Part shown: positions 43,163 to 52,185 of the stretch, in pieces
How positions within the stretch are numbered: position 1 is the first letter of the stretch
How the letters are laid out: each line of letters starts with the position of its first letter
Origin: Nisaea nitritireducens
GTDB taxonomy: Bacteria > Pseudomonadota > Alphaproteobacteria > Thalassobaculales > Thalassobaculaceae
Direction of reading: 5' to 3'
Assembly (NCBI RefSeq): GCF_014904795.1
Contig: NZ_JACZFS010000009.1
Coordinates: forward strand, 124,001-188,000
DNA length: 64,000 bases
Program-made: the position numbers and the translations under genes
Notes under the pieces: model-generated
Databases searched by the model: none
What the model saw: the letters and a program-made list of their open reading frames with translations, nothing else
Told to the model about the DNA's origin: nothing

Positions 43163-43837
43163 ATGGAAAGCGATCTGGAAGAACTCGAGGAAATTCTTGG
43201 CCACACGTTCGGCCATACAGACGTTCTGCGCCGGGCTGTAACCCACGCAAGCGCGGAGCCGCGGGCCTGGAATGCCTATGAGCGGCTGGAATTCCTCGGA
43301 GACCGGGTGCTGGCCCTGATCATGGCTGAGCACCTGTTGGACCGTTTCCCGCACGAGCGGGAAGGGGCGATTGCAAAACGGCATGTAGGGCTTGTTCGTC
43401 GTGAGGCTCTTGCGGAGATCGCGCGGCAGATCGGCCTGGGGCGTTTCCTGATTGTCTCCCGCGGGGAGACCGAAGCCGGCGTCCGGGAAAGCGAGACGAT
43501 CCTTTCCGATGCCATGGAAGCGGTGATCGGGGCGCTCTATCTTGATGGCGGGCTGGAGGCGGCCCGGCGTTTCATCCTGCAGGGCTGGAACCCGCTTGTT
43601 GAAGCCGAACTGCGGCCACCGCAGGATGCGAAGACGACTTTGCAGGAATGGGTGCAGGCACGGAAGATCCCTCTCCCGGCATATGAAACCGTAGGCCGGG
43701 ACGGCCCGGCCCATGCGCCGGAATTTACGATCAAGGTCACGGTCCAGGGCCACGGTTCGACGACCGGTGCCGGTAAATCAAAGCGCATCGCTGAACAGGA
43801 TGCAGCAGGCAAGATGATTGCGAAACTGAATGGCTGA
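43163..43837 (+). CDS. rnc: ribonuclease III
   Basis: A 224-residue double-stranded RNA endonuclease. The catalytic motif YERLEFLGDRVL (about 35-46) and SDAMEAVIGALYLDGG (about 115-130) form the RNase III domain. A C-terminal dsRNA-binding domain with GKSKRIAEQDAAGKMIAKL follows. It processes rRNA precursors and mRNA. The ATG at 43163 is preferred, while a TTG at 43148 that overlaps lepB is a possible earlier start. It overlaps era by 8 bases. Confidence 0.95.
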   Translation: MESDLEELEEILGHTFGHTDVLRRAVTHASAEPRAWNAYERLEFLGDRVLALIMAEHLLDRFPHEREGAIAKRHVGLVRREALAEIARQIGLGRFLIVSRGETEAGVRESETILSDAMEAVIGALYLDGGLEAARRFILQGWNPLVEAELRPPQDAKTTLQEWVQARKIPLPAYETVGRDGPAHAPEFTIKVTVQGHGSTTGAGKSKRIAEQDAAGKMIAKLNG

Positions 43838-44756
43838 TACACAGGCAAACGGCACTGACATCCAAACACGGGCGGGATTTGTCGCCGTCGTCGGCGCGCC
43901 GAATGCCGGTAAATCGACCTTGGTCAACCGGTTGGTCGGGTACAAGGTCTCCATCGTCACCCGCAAGGTGCAGACCACGCGCACGCGTATCCGCGGTGTC
44001 TGCATGCATGGCGACACCCAGGTCGTGTTCGTTGACACACCGGGCATTTTCGAGCCGAAACACCGGCTCGACAGGGCCATGGTGCATGCTGCCTGGGAAG
44101 GCGCGGGCGACGCGGATCTCGTCGTGCTGATGGTCGACGCCTCCCGCAAGAAGGTCGACGACGATACGCGCCGCATTATCGCGGGGCTGCAGAAGTCTCA
44201 ACGCAAAGTCATTCTGGTTCTGAACAAGATCGACGATACGGCACGTGAAGCTCTGCTGCCCTTCGCCGCCGAGCTTGCCGAAACCGGCATTGCCGAAGAG
44301 ACCTTCATGATCTCCGCCGAGAATGGCGACGGTTGCGATGACCTGCTGAAATATCTCGCGGACCGCATGCCGGCGGGGCCTTATCTCTATCCGCCGGACG
44401 AGGTTACGGATCTGCCGCTGCGTCTGCTGGCGGCAGAGATCACCCGTGAGGAAGTGTTCAACCGCCTGCATCAGGAACTGCCCTATTCGGCGACGGTGGA
44501 AACCGAGAGCTGGGTCGAGAAGGAAGATGGCAGTGCGGTCGTCAACCAGGTGATCTACGTGCAGCGTGACGGGCAGAAAAAGATCGTCCTCGGCAAGAAC
44601 GGCTCGATGGTGAAGTCCATCGGCGCGGCCGCCCGCCGTCAGATGCAGGAAATATTCGACAAGCGCATCCACCTCTTCGTTTTCGTGAAGGTGCGCGAGA
44701 ACTGGATCGACGATCCGGAACGCTATCGTGACTGGGGCCTCGACCCGAACGTCTGA
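43830..44756 (+). CDS. era: GTPase Era
   Basis: A 308-residue ribosome-assembly GTPase. The G motifs are GAPNAGKS (G1, about 22-29), TTRTR (G2), DTPG (G3), NKID (G4, about 132-135) and SAENG (G5). A C-terminal KH domain has KKIVLGKNGSMVKSIGAAAR (about 250-269), which binds the 3' end of 16S rRNA. It overlaps rnc by 8 bases and is followed 73 bases later by a potassium channel gene instead of the usual recO. Confidence 0.96.
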   Translation: MADTQANGTDIQTRAGFVAVVGAPNAGKSTLVNRLVGYKVSIVTRKVQTTRTRIRGVCMHGDTQVVFVDTPGIFEPKHRLDRAMVHAAWEGAGDADLVVLMVDASRKKVDDDTRRIIAGLQKSQRKVILVLNKIDDTAREALLPFAAELAETGIAEETFMISAENGDGCDDLLKYLADRMPAGPYLYPPDEVTDLPLRLLAAEITREEVFNRLHQELPYSATVETESWVEKEDGSAVVNQVIYVQRDGQKKIVLGKNGSMVKSIGAAARRQMQEIFDKRIHLFVFVKVRENWIDDPERYRDWGLDPNV

Positions 44757-44829
44757 TGCTGTGTTACGACGGACGGGTGTTTGTGGGCGATCTCAGGGAA
44801 AATTTTCTCAATGCGCTTAGGTAGACCCC

Positions 44830-45681
44830 GTGGATAGCCTTCGTTACCAGATTTGGCGACAGCTCGATATCGAAGCCCGGCCTGGGCACACGATGTCGTT
44901 CGCGAATAGAGCGTTGATCGTCGCGATCCTGGTCTCTGTTGCTGCGGTGGTGCTGGAAACGGAACCGACAATTCGCTCCAGAGCACCGATGCTGTTCGTC
45001 TCTCTGGAACACTTCTTCGGATGGCTGTTTGTAACGGAGTATCTGGCGCGACTCTGGTCTGCCGGGGAGCGCAAGGAGCATGCGGGGCTCATCGGGCGTT
45101 TCAAATATGCTCTGACACCGGTTGCGTTGATCGATCTGGTGGCCATCACACCGTTCCTGCTGGCTCCATTCGTCGACTCTGTTGATGGAACGGCATTCTA
45201 CGTATTGCGTCTGATGCGGCTGTTCCGCGTGCTCACACTGGCGCGGACGGGGCCGTTTACAACAGCTGCGCGTCAGATCTGGCATGGCATTGTCGACCGG
45301 CGGTATGAGTTGGCCTTCAGCAGCCTGATCGCATTGGCCATGATGATCGTGGCGGCAACCCTGCTTTATGTTGCGGAAAGAGACGTGCAGCCGGAGGCGT
45401 TCGGCAGTATCCCGCGCGCTATGTGGTGGGCCATCGCAACGCTGACGACTGTCGGGTATGGCGATGTCTACCCGGCAACGACAATCGGCAAAATACTGGC
45501 GGGCCTCGTTGCGCTTTCAGGCATCGGGCTCGTTGCCATGCCAGCCGGTATTCTCGCCTCCGCACTTTCTACTGCCTATCAGGAACGCAAGGCGCGCCGG
45601 GGCCGGGATGAGGCGGCGGCCGGTCCTGCGCCGGAAGGCGAAAGACATCAGAGCGAAAGGCATCAGGGTGGAATGGACTGA
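44830..45681 (+). CDS. voltage-gated-type potassium channel
   Basis: A 283-residue six-segment ion channel. The S4-like helix YVLRLMRLFRVLTLAR (about 127-142) has Arg every third residue, as in voltage sensors. The pore has the selectivity filter TTVGYGD (about 214-220) with the preceding pore helix (AMWWAIATL). Such channels pass K+ across the inner membrane. The start is GTG at 44830. A charged tail (about 255-283) is rich in Arg, Glu and His. The stop overlaps recO by 14 bases. Its position between era and recO is unusual. Confidence 0.9.
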   Translation: MDSLRYQIWRQLDIEARPGHTMSFANRALIVAILVSVAAVVLETEPTIRSRAPMLFVSLEHFFGWLFVTEYLARLWSAGERKEHAGLIGRFKYALTPVALIDLVAITPFLLAPFVDSVDGTAFYVLRLMRLFRVLTLARTGPFTTAARQIWHGIVDRRYELAFSSLIALAMMIVAATLLYVAERDVQPEAFGSIPRAMWWAIATLTTVGYGDVYPATTIGKILAGLVALSGIGLVAMPAGILASALSTAYQERKARRGRDEAAAGPAPEGERHQSERHQGGMD

Positions 45682-46417
45682 CGAAGGCATCGTTCTGTCG
45701 GTCCGGCCACATGGCGAGAGCGCGGCCATCGTCACGCTGATGACCGAGGCGCACGGGCGTCATGCCGGCCTGATGCGCGGAGGCGCATCGGCCCGGCACA
45801 AGGGTATGCTCCAGCCAGGAAATACGGTGCGCGCGGTCTGGCAGGCGCGATTGGCGGAGCAACTCGGGAGTTATTCCCTGGAGCTGGATGAAAGTCATGC
45901 AGCCGACCTCTTTGATGATCCGCTGAAACTGTCCGGCCTTGCGGCTGCCTGCGCCGTAGCCGACCGGGCCTTGCCCGAGCGTGAGCCGCACCCGGCGGTG
46001 CATGCCGGTCTTCAGGCCCTGATCCATGCCATGCGGAATGAGGAACTCGGCGATCTCTGGGTCGCGGTCTATGTCCGTTGGGAGCTTGGTGTGTTGGCGG
46101 AGCTTGGCTATGGGCTCGACCTTACGAGTTGCGCGGCAACCGGCACCAATGACGAGCTGGCCTATGTCAGCCCGCGAACTGGCCGTGCCGTCTCCCTCTC
46201 GGCGGGTGAGCCCTATCGGGATAAAATGCTGGCCATGCCCGATTTCCTGATCGGCCGGGGCGACGGGGCGATGGCCGATCTGTTGAAGGGGCTGGATCTC
46301 ACCGGCCACTTTCTGGAAAAGCATCTGTTCAATACCCAGGGAGAGCAGAGCCCGGCTTCACGGACCCGGTTCCGTGACCGGATCGAGTCGTCGACCAGTC
46401 CCGACATGATTGGTTGA
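45668..46417 (+). CDS. recO: DNA repair protein RecO
   Basis: A 249-residue recombination mediator working with RecR to load RecA. The OB-fold N-terminus VEWTDEGIVLSVRPHGESAA is the family start, and a GTG codon at 45668 encodes its first residue. The frame is open upstream, but that overlaps the channel gene and has no family match. The C-terminal region carries LLKGLDLTGHFLEKHLF. The usual zinc-binding Cys cluster is not obvious. It overlaps the channel stop by 14 bases. Confidence 0.92.
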   Translation: MEWTDEGIVLSVRPHGESAAIVTLMTEAHGRHAGLMRGGASARHKGMLQPGNTVRAVWQARLAEQLGSYSLELDESHAADLFDDPLKLSGLAAACAVADRALPEREPHPAVHAGLQALIHAMRNEELGDLWVAVYVRWELGVLAELGYGLDLTSCAATGTNDELAYVSPRTGRAVSLSAGEPYRDKMLAMPDFLIGRGDGAMADLLKGLDLTGHFLEKHLFNTQGEQSPASRTRFRDRIESSTSPDMIG

Positions 46418-46454
46418 AAATATCCGGTTTTGAGCCTTGGGTGCGTCAGCACAC

Positions 46455-46483
46455 TTGGAACGGCACGCGCGCTCGCATACAAT
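46455..46483 (+). promoter_or_regulatory. sigma-70-type promoter for parC
   Basis: TTGGAA (46455-46460) and TACAAT (46478-46483) are separated by 17 bases. They lie 37-65 bases before the parC ATG. The match is strong, so parC should be transcribed separately from the recO operon. Confidence 0.6.
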
Positions 46484-46519
46484 ATCTGGCGTCCAGATTC
46501 ATGAAGGTCCACAAGATCC

Positions 46520-48730
46520 ATGCTACCTGACATTCGGGATACCGGCCTCGCCGAGGCGCTGAGCGAACGCTACCTCGCCTATGCCATGTCGACGATCATG
46601 TCCCGCTCGCTGCCGGATGTGCGCGACGGGTTGAAGCCGGTGCACAGGCGTCTGCTGTTCGCTATGCGCCAGCTTCGGCTCTCTCCGGACGATGCCTTCA
46701 AGAAATCCGCCCGCGTCGTCGGTGACGTGATGGGTAAGTTCCACCCGCACGGGGACTCGGCGATCTACGATGCGATGGTCCGCCTGGCGCAGGATTTCGC
46801 CGTCCGTTACCCGCTGGTCGACGGGCAGGGGAATTTCGGCAATATCGACGGCGATAATGCGGCGGCCATGCGCTACACGGAAGCGCGCATGACCGAGGTC
46901 GCGGAGCTGTTGCTGCGCGGCATCGACGAGGACGCTGTTGATTTCCGCCAGACCTATGACGGCGAGGGCAGCGAGCCGCTCGTCCTTCCGGCGGCTTTCC
47001 CGAACTTGCTGGCGAACGGATCGCAAGGCATCGCCGTCGGTATGGCGACCAATATACCGCCGCATAACGTGGAAGAGCTCTGCGACGCTCTGCTGCACCT
47101 GATCAAGTATCCGGAAGCGCGTATCGAGACACTGGTCGACATGATCCCGGGTCCTGACTTCCCGACCGGCGGAATGCTGGTGGAAGACCGGGCGGCTGTG
47201 ATCGAGGCCTACCGCACCGGGCGCGGCAGCTTCCGGCTCCGGGCCAAATACGAGGTGGAGAAGCTCAAAAACGGCACCTATCAGATTGTCATTACCGAGA
47301 TCCCGTATCAGGTTCAGAAGTCACGCCTGATCGAGCGGATGGCGGAGCTGATGCAAGCCCGAAAACTGGCATTGCTCGGGGATATTCTCGACGAGTCGGC
47401 GGCGGACGTCCGGGTTGTACTGGAGCCGAAGAACCGCAATGTCGACCCGGCTGTCCTAATGGAGAGCCTGTATAAATTCACCGACCTCGAGATCAAGTTC
47501 AGCCTGAACCTCAATGTGCTCGATGCGGACCAGACGCCCCGCGTCATGTCTTTGCCGGAGACGCTGCGGGCTTTCCTCGATCACCGTCATGAGGTGCTGA
47601 TCCGGCGCTCGAATTTCCGTCTCGGCAAGATCGAGGACCGGCTGGAAGTGCTGGCCGGCTACCTGATCGCCTTCCTCAATATCGATGAGGTGATCCGGAT
47701 CATCCGCGAGGAGGATCATCCGAAAGAGGAAATGATCCGGCGGTTCGAGCTGAGCGAACGTCAGGCCGAAGCCATCCTCAACATGCGGCTGCGGAGTCTG
47801 CGCAAGCTTGAAGAGATCGAGCTTCGCAAGGAATTCGAGGAACTGACGGCGGAAAAGCAGGAGATCGAGACCCTGCTTGGTGACGAAGGGCTGCGCTGGA
47901 AGACTGTGGCGAGCGAGGTCGGCGAGATCCGCCGTACCTTCAGCAAACAGACCGAGCTTGGCCGCCGCCGGACCGAAATCGGCGCGGCGCCGTCCGATGT
48001 CGAAGTGCCGATGGAAGCGATGGTCGAGCGCGAGCCGATCACCATCATCTGCTCCGAAAAAGGCTGGATTCGCGCCATGAAGGGCCATATCGCGGATGAC
48101 GCCGAGCTGAAGTTCAAGGAAGGCGACGAGGGGAAATTCCTGATCCGGGCCGAGACCACGGACAGGATATTGATCTTTGCCAGTGACGGACGATTCTTCA
48201 CGATCATGGCGGACAAACTGCCCCGTGGCCGCGGCCATGGCGAGCCGCTGCGCCTGATGATCGATCTCGATAACGACGAGGAGATCGTCGACATCCTGCC
48301 GCATCGCAAGGGGCAGCGCCTGTTGCTCGCTTCCAGTGATGGGCGCGGATTCATCGTGAATTCCGACGATCTGCTCGCTCAGAAGAAGGCGGGCAAGCAG
48401 GTGCTCAATCCGAGTGCGGGTGCGAAGGCGCAGATCTGTCTGCCGGTCGAGGGTGAGTTGATCGCCATTGTCGGCACCAACCGCAAGCTGCTCGTTTTCG
48501 AGGCCTCGGAAGTGCCGGAAATGGCGCGCGGCAAGGGTGTGATCCTGCAACGCTACAAGGACGGCAGGCTCGGCGACGTGACCTTCCTGAAGACGGAAGA
48601 AGGACTGAGCTGGGAACAGACCGGAGGCCGGACGCGTACGGAAACGGATCTGACCACATGGCGCGGCAAGCGGGCCGGTGCAGGCAAGATGCCGCCGAAC
48701 GGTTTCCCCAGACCGGCGCGATTTACCTAA
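46520..48730 (+). CDS. parC: DNA topoisomerase IV subunit A
   Basis: A 736-residue type IIA topoisomerase subunit. The catalytic Tyr is Tyr119 in [12 protein letters not shown], matching E. coli ParC Tyr120. The quinolone-determining region reads [11 protein letters not shown] (residues 75-86) with Ser80 and Asp84, a wild-type quinolone-sensitive pattern. A C-terminal beta-pinwheel is present but lacks the GyrA box (QRRGGKG), which supports ParC over GyrA. It decatenates daughter chromosomes with ParE, which is not in the window. Confidence 0.95.
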   Translation: MLPDIRDTGLAEALSERYLAYAMSTIMSRSLPDVRDGLKPVHRRLLFAMRQLRLSPDDAFKKSARVVGDVMGKFHPHGDSAIYDAMVRLAQDFAVRYPLVDGQGNFGNIDGDNAAAMRYTEARMTEVAELLLRGIDEDAVDFRQTYDGEGSEPLVLPAAFPNLLANGSQGIAVGMATNIPPHNVEELCDALLHLIKYPEARIETLVDMIPGPDFPTGGMLVEDRAAVIEAYRTGRGSFRLRAKYEVEKLKNGTYQIVITEIPYQVQKSRLIERMAELMQARKLALLGDILDESAADVRVVLEPKNRNVDPAVLMESLYKFTDLEIKFSLNLNVLDADQTPRVMSLPETLRAFLDHRHEVLIRRSNFRLGKIEDRLEVLAGYLIAFLNIDEVIRIIREEDHPKEEMIRRFELSERQAEAILNMRLRSLRKLEEIELRKEFEELTAEKQEIETLLGDEGLRWKTVASEVGEIRRTFSKQTELGRRRTEIGAAPSDVEVPMEAMVEREPITIICSEKGWIRAMKGHIADDAELKFKEGDEGKFLIRAETTDRILIFASDGRFFTIMADKLPRGRGHGEPLRLMIDLDNDEEIVDILPHRKGQRLLLASSDGRGFIVNSDDLLAQKKAGKQVLNPSAGAKAQICLPVEGELIAIVGTNRKLLVFEASEVPEMARGKGVILQRYKDGRLGDVTFLKTEEGLSWEQTGGRTRTETDLTTWRGKRAGAGKMPPNGFPRPARFT

Positions 48731-48747
48731 CTGCCGGCACGGTTTAC

Positions 48748-49491
48748 CTAACCGGAGGCTGAGCTCTCTTCCGGGGTGGCCTCGACCCAGCCTTCCGGCG
48801 TTAGAAGCTCGTACGGCCGGTATTTGGTCTTGTAGGCCATCTTGCGGCAGTCCGGGATCCAGTAGCCGAGATAGACATAGTTGAGGCCGCGCGCTTTCGT
48901 GCGTTCGATCAGGTCGAGCACCATGTAAGTGCCGAAGCCGCGTGTGCCGTCCGACGTATCGAAATAGCTGTAGACGGCGGACAGCCCGTCTTCTTGCTCA
49001 TCCACCAGCATGATCGCCACCAGTTCCTGGGCCGCGTCGCGGTATTCGATCAGGTAGGTTTCTATGGGCGAACGTTCGACCATTTCCGCATAATCCGCGA
49101 AATCCATCATCGCCATTTCGCCGTCGCCATGCCGGCCTTGCTGATAGGCCTGGAACAATCGGTATTGTTCTCGGGTGGCGATGGCCTGGACAGGCCGCGC
49201 GGTCAGATCTGCGTTGCGTTTCAGCAGCTTGCGAAAGGTCCTCGACCAGCGGAAATCGGCACAGCGAACGCGGACAGGGTTGCAGGCATTGCAGCTCGGG
49301 CAGGCCGGCCGGTAGGTCAGGTGCTGGGTACGGCGGAAGCCGGCCTTCGCCAGGGCGTCGTGCGCAAGCTGGCCGCGACGGCTCGAGATATCCGCAATCA
49401 AACGGCGCTCGGTCTTGCCGGGAAGATAGGGGCACGGCATGGGCAGCGTATGGAAGAACGCCAGCGGGCGGGCTCGAAGATTGTCAAACAT
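48748..49491 (-). CDS. bpt: aspartate/glutamate leucyltransferase
   Basis: A 247-residue N-degron transferase. The N-terminal Cys cluster (about 18-20 and 63-72: PCPYLPGK, RPACPSCNAC) and the C-terminal GNAT-like core (LGYWIPDCRKMAYKTKYRP, about 214-232) match the Ate1/Bpt family. Bacterial Bpt transfers Leu from Leu-tRNA to N-terminal Asp or Glu, marking the protein for ClpS-ClpAP. It is convergent with parC and 9 bases from motB. Confidence 0.94.
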   Translation of the reverse strand: MFDNLRARPLAFFHTLPMPCPYLPGKTERRLIADISSRRGQLAHDALAKAGFRRTQHLTYRPACPSCNACNPVRVRCADFRWSRTFRKLLKRNADLTARPVQAIATREQYRLFQAYQQGRHGDGEMAMMDFADYAEMVERSPIETYLIEYRDAAQELVAIMLVDEQEDGLSAVYSYFDTSDGTRGFGTYMVLDLIERTKARGLNYVYLGYWIPDCRKMAYKTKYRPYELLTPEGWVEATPEESSASG

Positions 49492-49500
49492 GCGTCGGGG

Positions 49501-50556
49501 TCAGCCTCCGGATCGCACTGGCGGCAGGGCCGAGCCGGTATCCGGCGCGATGATCGGCGGAAGCGTCGTCTCGAGCGGCTGAACAGCGGGCTCGCCGGAC
49601 GCGACTGCATCGGCTGCCTGATCGCTGAAATCCTGCTTCAGCAGAACGATGCTGATACGCCGGTTACTGGGAGAGGTCGGGTCGTTCGGCTCGATAGGGT
49701 CGGTATCGGCCATGCCGACAACCTGGGCAACGCGACCTCCCGGAATACCGTTGGCGATGAGCGCCCGCCGACTGGAAAGCGCGCGGTCCGCGGACAGCTC
49801 CCAGTTCGTGTAGGTCGCCCCTTCGGGGAAGGGGCTCGAGTCCGTATGGCCGGAGATCTTTATCTTGTTCGGCAGCTTGCTGATGATTTCGGACACTTTT
49901 GCCAGAAGCTTGCGTGTCTGCTCGAACATGTCCGCGCTACCGAGCGGGAACAGGGCGACCTTTTCCTGATCGAGCAACTGAATACGCAGGCCTTCTGGCG
50001 CATTATCGATCTGCAGGCTGTCTGCGATCTCTTTCAGCTCAGGGTCGTTTGATTCCTCGATCGCCTGACGCAGCATCTTCTCGGCCGAGGCGAACTGAGC
50101 GGCTTCCCGTTCCTCAAGCAGCTTTTCGAGTTTCTCCGCGCTGATCAGGCCTTCGGCATCGTCGTCACTGCCGAGGCGGGATTCGATGTTTTCCGGATCG
50201 TCCGAATCAGCATCGAGGGATTCCGTGTTTTCCGCCTGGGGGCGTGCCACCTGAGGCGTACTGATCATCGGCGGAGAGGAAGCAGATTTCAGCGCGCCCG
50301 GCACGGTGATCGAGGTGCCGCCGAGGACGCCGCCGGAACCGCTTCGGGTGGAGCGCGAGATGGCTGTCGGATCGAAATAGTTGGAGATACCCATCTTCTG
50401 TTCCTCTGTGGTTGCGTTCAGCAACCAGAGGAGCAGGAAGAAGGCCATCATCGCGGTCACGAAGTCGGCATAGGCAACCTTCCAGGCGCCGCCATGGTGA
50501 CCGCCATGGCCACCCTTCTTGACCTTCTTGATAATTATGCTGGCGTGGTTGTCCAA
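49501..50556 (-). CDS. motB: flagellar motor stator protein MotB
   Basis: A 351-residue stator protein. The single N-terminal transmembrane helix has the proton-binding Asp31 in VAYADFVTAMMAFFLLLWLL. A His/Gly-rich segment (KGGHGGHHGGA) precedes it. A long flexible periplasmic linker (about 60-190) follows. The C-terminal OmpA-like peptidoglycan-binding domain (about 210-320) carries ISGHTDSSPF and LSADRALSSRRALIANG. With MotA it couples ion flow to flagellar rotation. motA lies 81 bases upstream. Confidence 0.95.
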   Translation of the reverse strand: MDNHASIIIKKVKKGGHGGHHGGAWKVAYADFVTAMMAFFLLLWLLNATTEEQKMGISNYFDPTAISRSTRSGSGGVLGGTSITVPGALKSASSPPMISTPQVARPQAENTESLDADSDDPENIESRLGSDDDAEGLISAEKLEKLLEEREAAQFASAEKMLRQAIEESNDPELKEIADSLQIDNAPEGLRIQLLDQEKVALFPLGSADMFEQTRKLLAKVSEIISKLPNKIKISGHTDSSPFPEGATYTNWELSADRALSSRRALIANGIPGGRVAQVVGMADTDPIEPNDPTSPSNRRISIVLLKQDFSDQAADAVASGEPAVQPLETTLPPIIAPDTGSALPPVRSGG

Positions 50557-50637
50557 GCTTTCTCGTTCCCGTTTGGCGCGCGGCTAGAGTGACTCTCGAC
50601 CGCTTGTTGCATTCTGCGTGCCAGATATCGGTCCGTA

Positions 50638-51498
50638 CTAGACCGGAGGCAAGGCCGCGACAGCTTCCTCAACCTCGAAGAAGGAAGGGCGGTCCTTGGA
50701 CATAAGCGTCTTGCGGGCAAATTCCACCGAGACGGCCGGGGCGTAGCCCGAGACGTGGGCAAGCAGGCCGGCCTTGATGCAGCCAAGGTATTTGGCGTCG
50801 GCATTCAGGGTCGTCCCCATGGTGGCAGCCAGCGGGCTCACGAAGCCATAGGCGAGAAGAATGCCGAGGAAGGTTCCGACCAGAGCGCCACCGATCAGCT
50901 TGCCAAGCACTTCCGGGGGTTCGGTGATCGACCCCATGGTTTTGATGATCCCGAGCACGGCCGCGACAATCCCAAGCGCGGGGAAGCCGTCGCCCATGGT
51001 CTGGTATGCTGATGCTACCTCAGCGTCCTCGGCATGGTGGGTCTCAAGTTCCTCGTCGAGGAGGTCAGCCAACTCGTGCGGGTTATCGGTGCCGAGCGTC
51101 ATCATCCGGAGATAATCACAGAGAAAGTCGAGTGCGTGGTGATCGGACGAGAATTTCGGAAAAGCCTGGAAGAGCGAACTGTCCTCCGGTCTCTCGATAT
51201 GGGATTCGATAGCGAGCATGCCTTTTGTCTTCGCGAGCTTGAAAATCGCATACATCAGACTGAGCAGTTCGAGATAATCGTCCTTGGAGTATTTTGGACC
51301 ACTCAGCGCGGCTTTGAAGCCGCGTCCGGCATTACCCAGAACATGTTTTGGGTTCGCACAGATAAACGCGCCGACACCGGCACCGCCGATAATGACAAGC
51401 TCAAAAGGCTGCCACAGAGGCCCGAGTTTGCCGCCCATGGCCATGTAGCCGCCAATCACGCAGACGATGACGACAACCCATCCGATGATCACCAGCAT
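50638..51498 (-). CDS. motA: flagellar motor stator protein MotA
   Basis: A 286-residue inner-membrane protein with four membrane helices. The cytoplasmic loop has LDEELETHHAEDAEVASAYQ (about 147-166), and the conserved Pro/Gly segment TMGDGFPALGIVAAVLGIIK (about 167-186) follows. GGALVGTFLGILLAYGFVSP forms the last helices. MotA surrounds MotB and pushes FliG. No other flagellar gene is in the window. motB is the downstream neighbour. Confidence 0.95.
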   Translation of the reverse strand: MLVIIGWVVVIVCVIGGYMAMGGKLGPLWQPFELVIIGGAGVGAFICANPKHVLGNAGRGFKAALSGPKYSKDDYLELLSLMYAIFKLAKTKGMLAIESHIERPEDSSLFQAFPKFSSDHHALDFLCDYLRMMTLGTDNPHELADLLDEELETHHAEDAEVASAYQTMGDGFPALGIVAAVLGIIKTMGSITEPPEVLGKLIGGALVGTFLGILLAYGFVSPLAATMGTTLNADAKYLGCIKAGLLAHVSGYAPAVSVEFARKTLMSKDRPSFFEVEEAVAALPPV

Positions 51499-51581
51499 GT
51501 GACGCTCTCCACCCGGTAATGGTCCCAGAACGCATTTCGGGAAACACTCAAAGCCTAATATCCCTCAAATTTCGGTTATTT

Positions 51582-51639
51582 GTAAACAACAAGGGGTAAA
51601 CAATTGATTTACTGGCTGCTTTGCGCCATGTCAGCCAGT
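51582..51639. promoter_or_regulatory. direct and inverted repeats between motA and flavin reductase
   Basis: GTAAACAA occurs twice in direct orientation (51582-51589 and 51596-51603), 14 bases apart. ACTGGCTG (51611-51618) and CAGCCAGT (51632-51639) form a perfect 8-base inverted repeat. They occupy the 207-base divergent gap between motA (minus) and the flavin reductase (plus), so an operator is plausible. No regulator is adjacent. Confidence 0.4.
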
Positions 51640-51705
51640 GAAGTTTGAGCCGGTAACGGACATGCCTTTGGCAGTTTTCCGGCAAAATAAGGAGCTGTAC
51701 TCGTA

Positions 51706-52182
51706 ATGTCAGTGAATTCGGATCAATTCCGCGATGTGATGGGGCGCTTCGCCACGGGGGTGACTGTGGTCACGACCACCAATGAAGGGCGTCTCGACGG
51801 TTTTACGGCCAGCTCCTTTTCATCAGTATCCCTCGATCCGCCGTTGGTGCTGGTCTGCATTGGCAAGGATGCGACGTGCCATGACGCGTTTTCAGACGGC
51901 GGTTGCTTCGCGATAAACATTTTATCCGCCGATCAGGCCGACCTGTCCGTGCGGTTCAGCTCCGACGTCGGCGACCGGTTCGACGGCGTGGCGCACGAGC
52001 CCTGGGTGACCGGCGCGCCAATTCTGGGTGGCGCCCTCGCGGCCATCGACTGCACATTGCATGCGGTTCATGAAGGCGGGGATCACTCAATTCTCGTCGG
52101 ACGGGTTGAACGGCTCGGCCCCCTTCGCGAAGACGCCGATCCGCTCATTTACTATCGCGGTACCTATCGTTCGGTTTCCTGA
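51706..52182 (+). CDS. flavin reductase family protein
   Basis: A 158-residue FMN-binding split-barrel protein. The N-terminal FRDVMGRFATGVTVVTT (about 7-23) and GFTASSFSSVSLDPPLVLVC (about 32-51) are typical of the flavin reductase-like domain. FAINILSADQADLS follows. It reduces flavin with NAD(P)H for a monooxygenase. No partner oxygenase is adjacent. AAGGAG lies 11 bases before the ATG. It converges with ilvA, three bases from its stop. Confidence 0.9.
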   Translation: MSVNSDQFRDVMGRFATGVTVVTTTNEGRLDGFTASSFSSVSLDPPLVLVCIGKDATCHDAFSDGGCFAINILSADQADLSVRFSSDVGDRFDGVAHEPWVTGAPILGGALAAIDCTLHAVHEGGDHSILVGRVERLGPLREDADPLIYYRGTYRSVS

Positions 52183-52185
52183 ACC

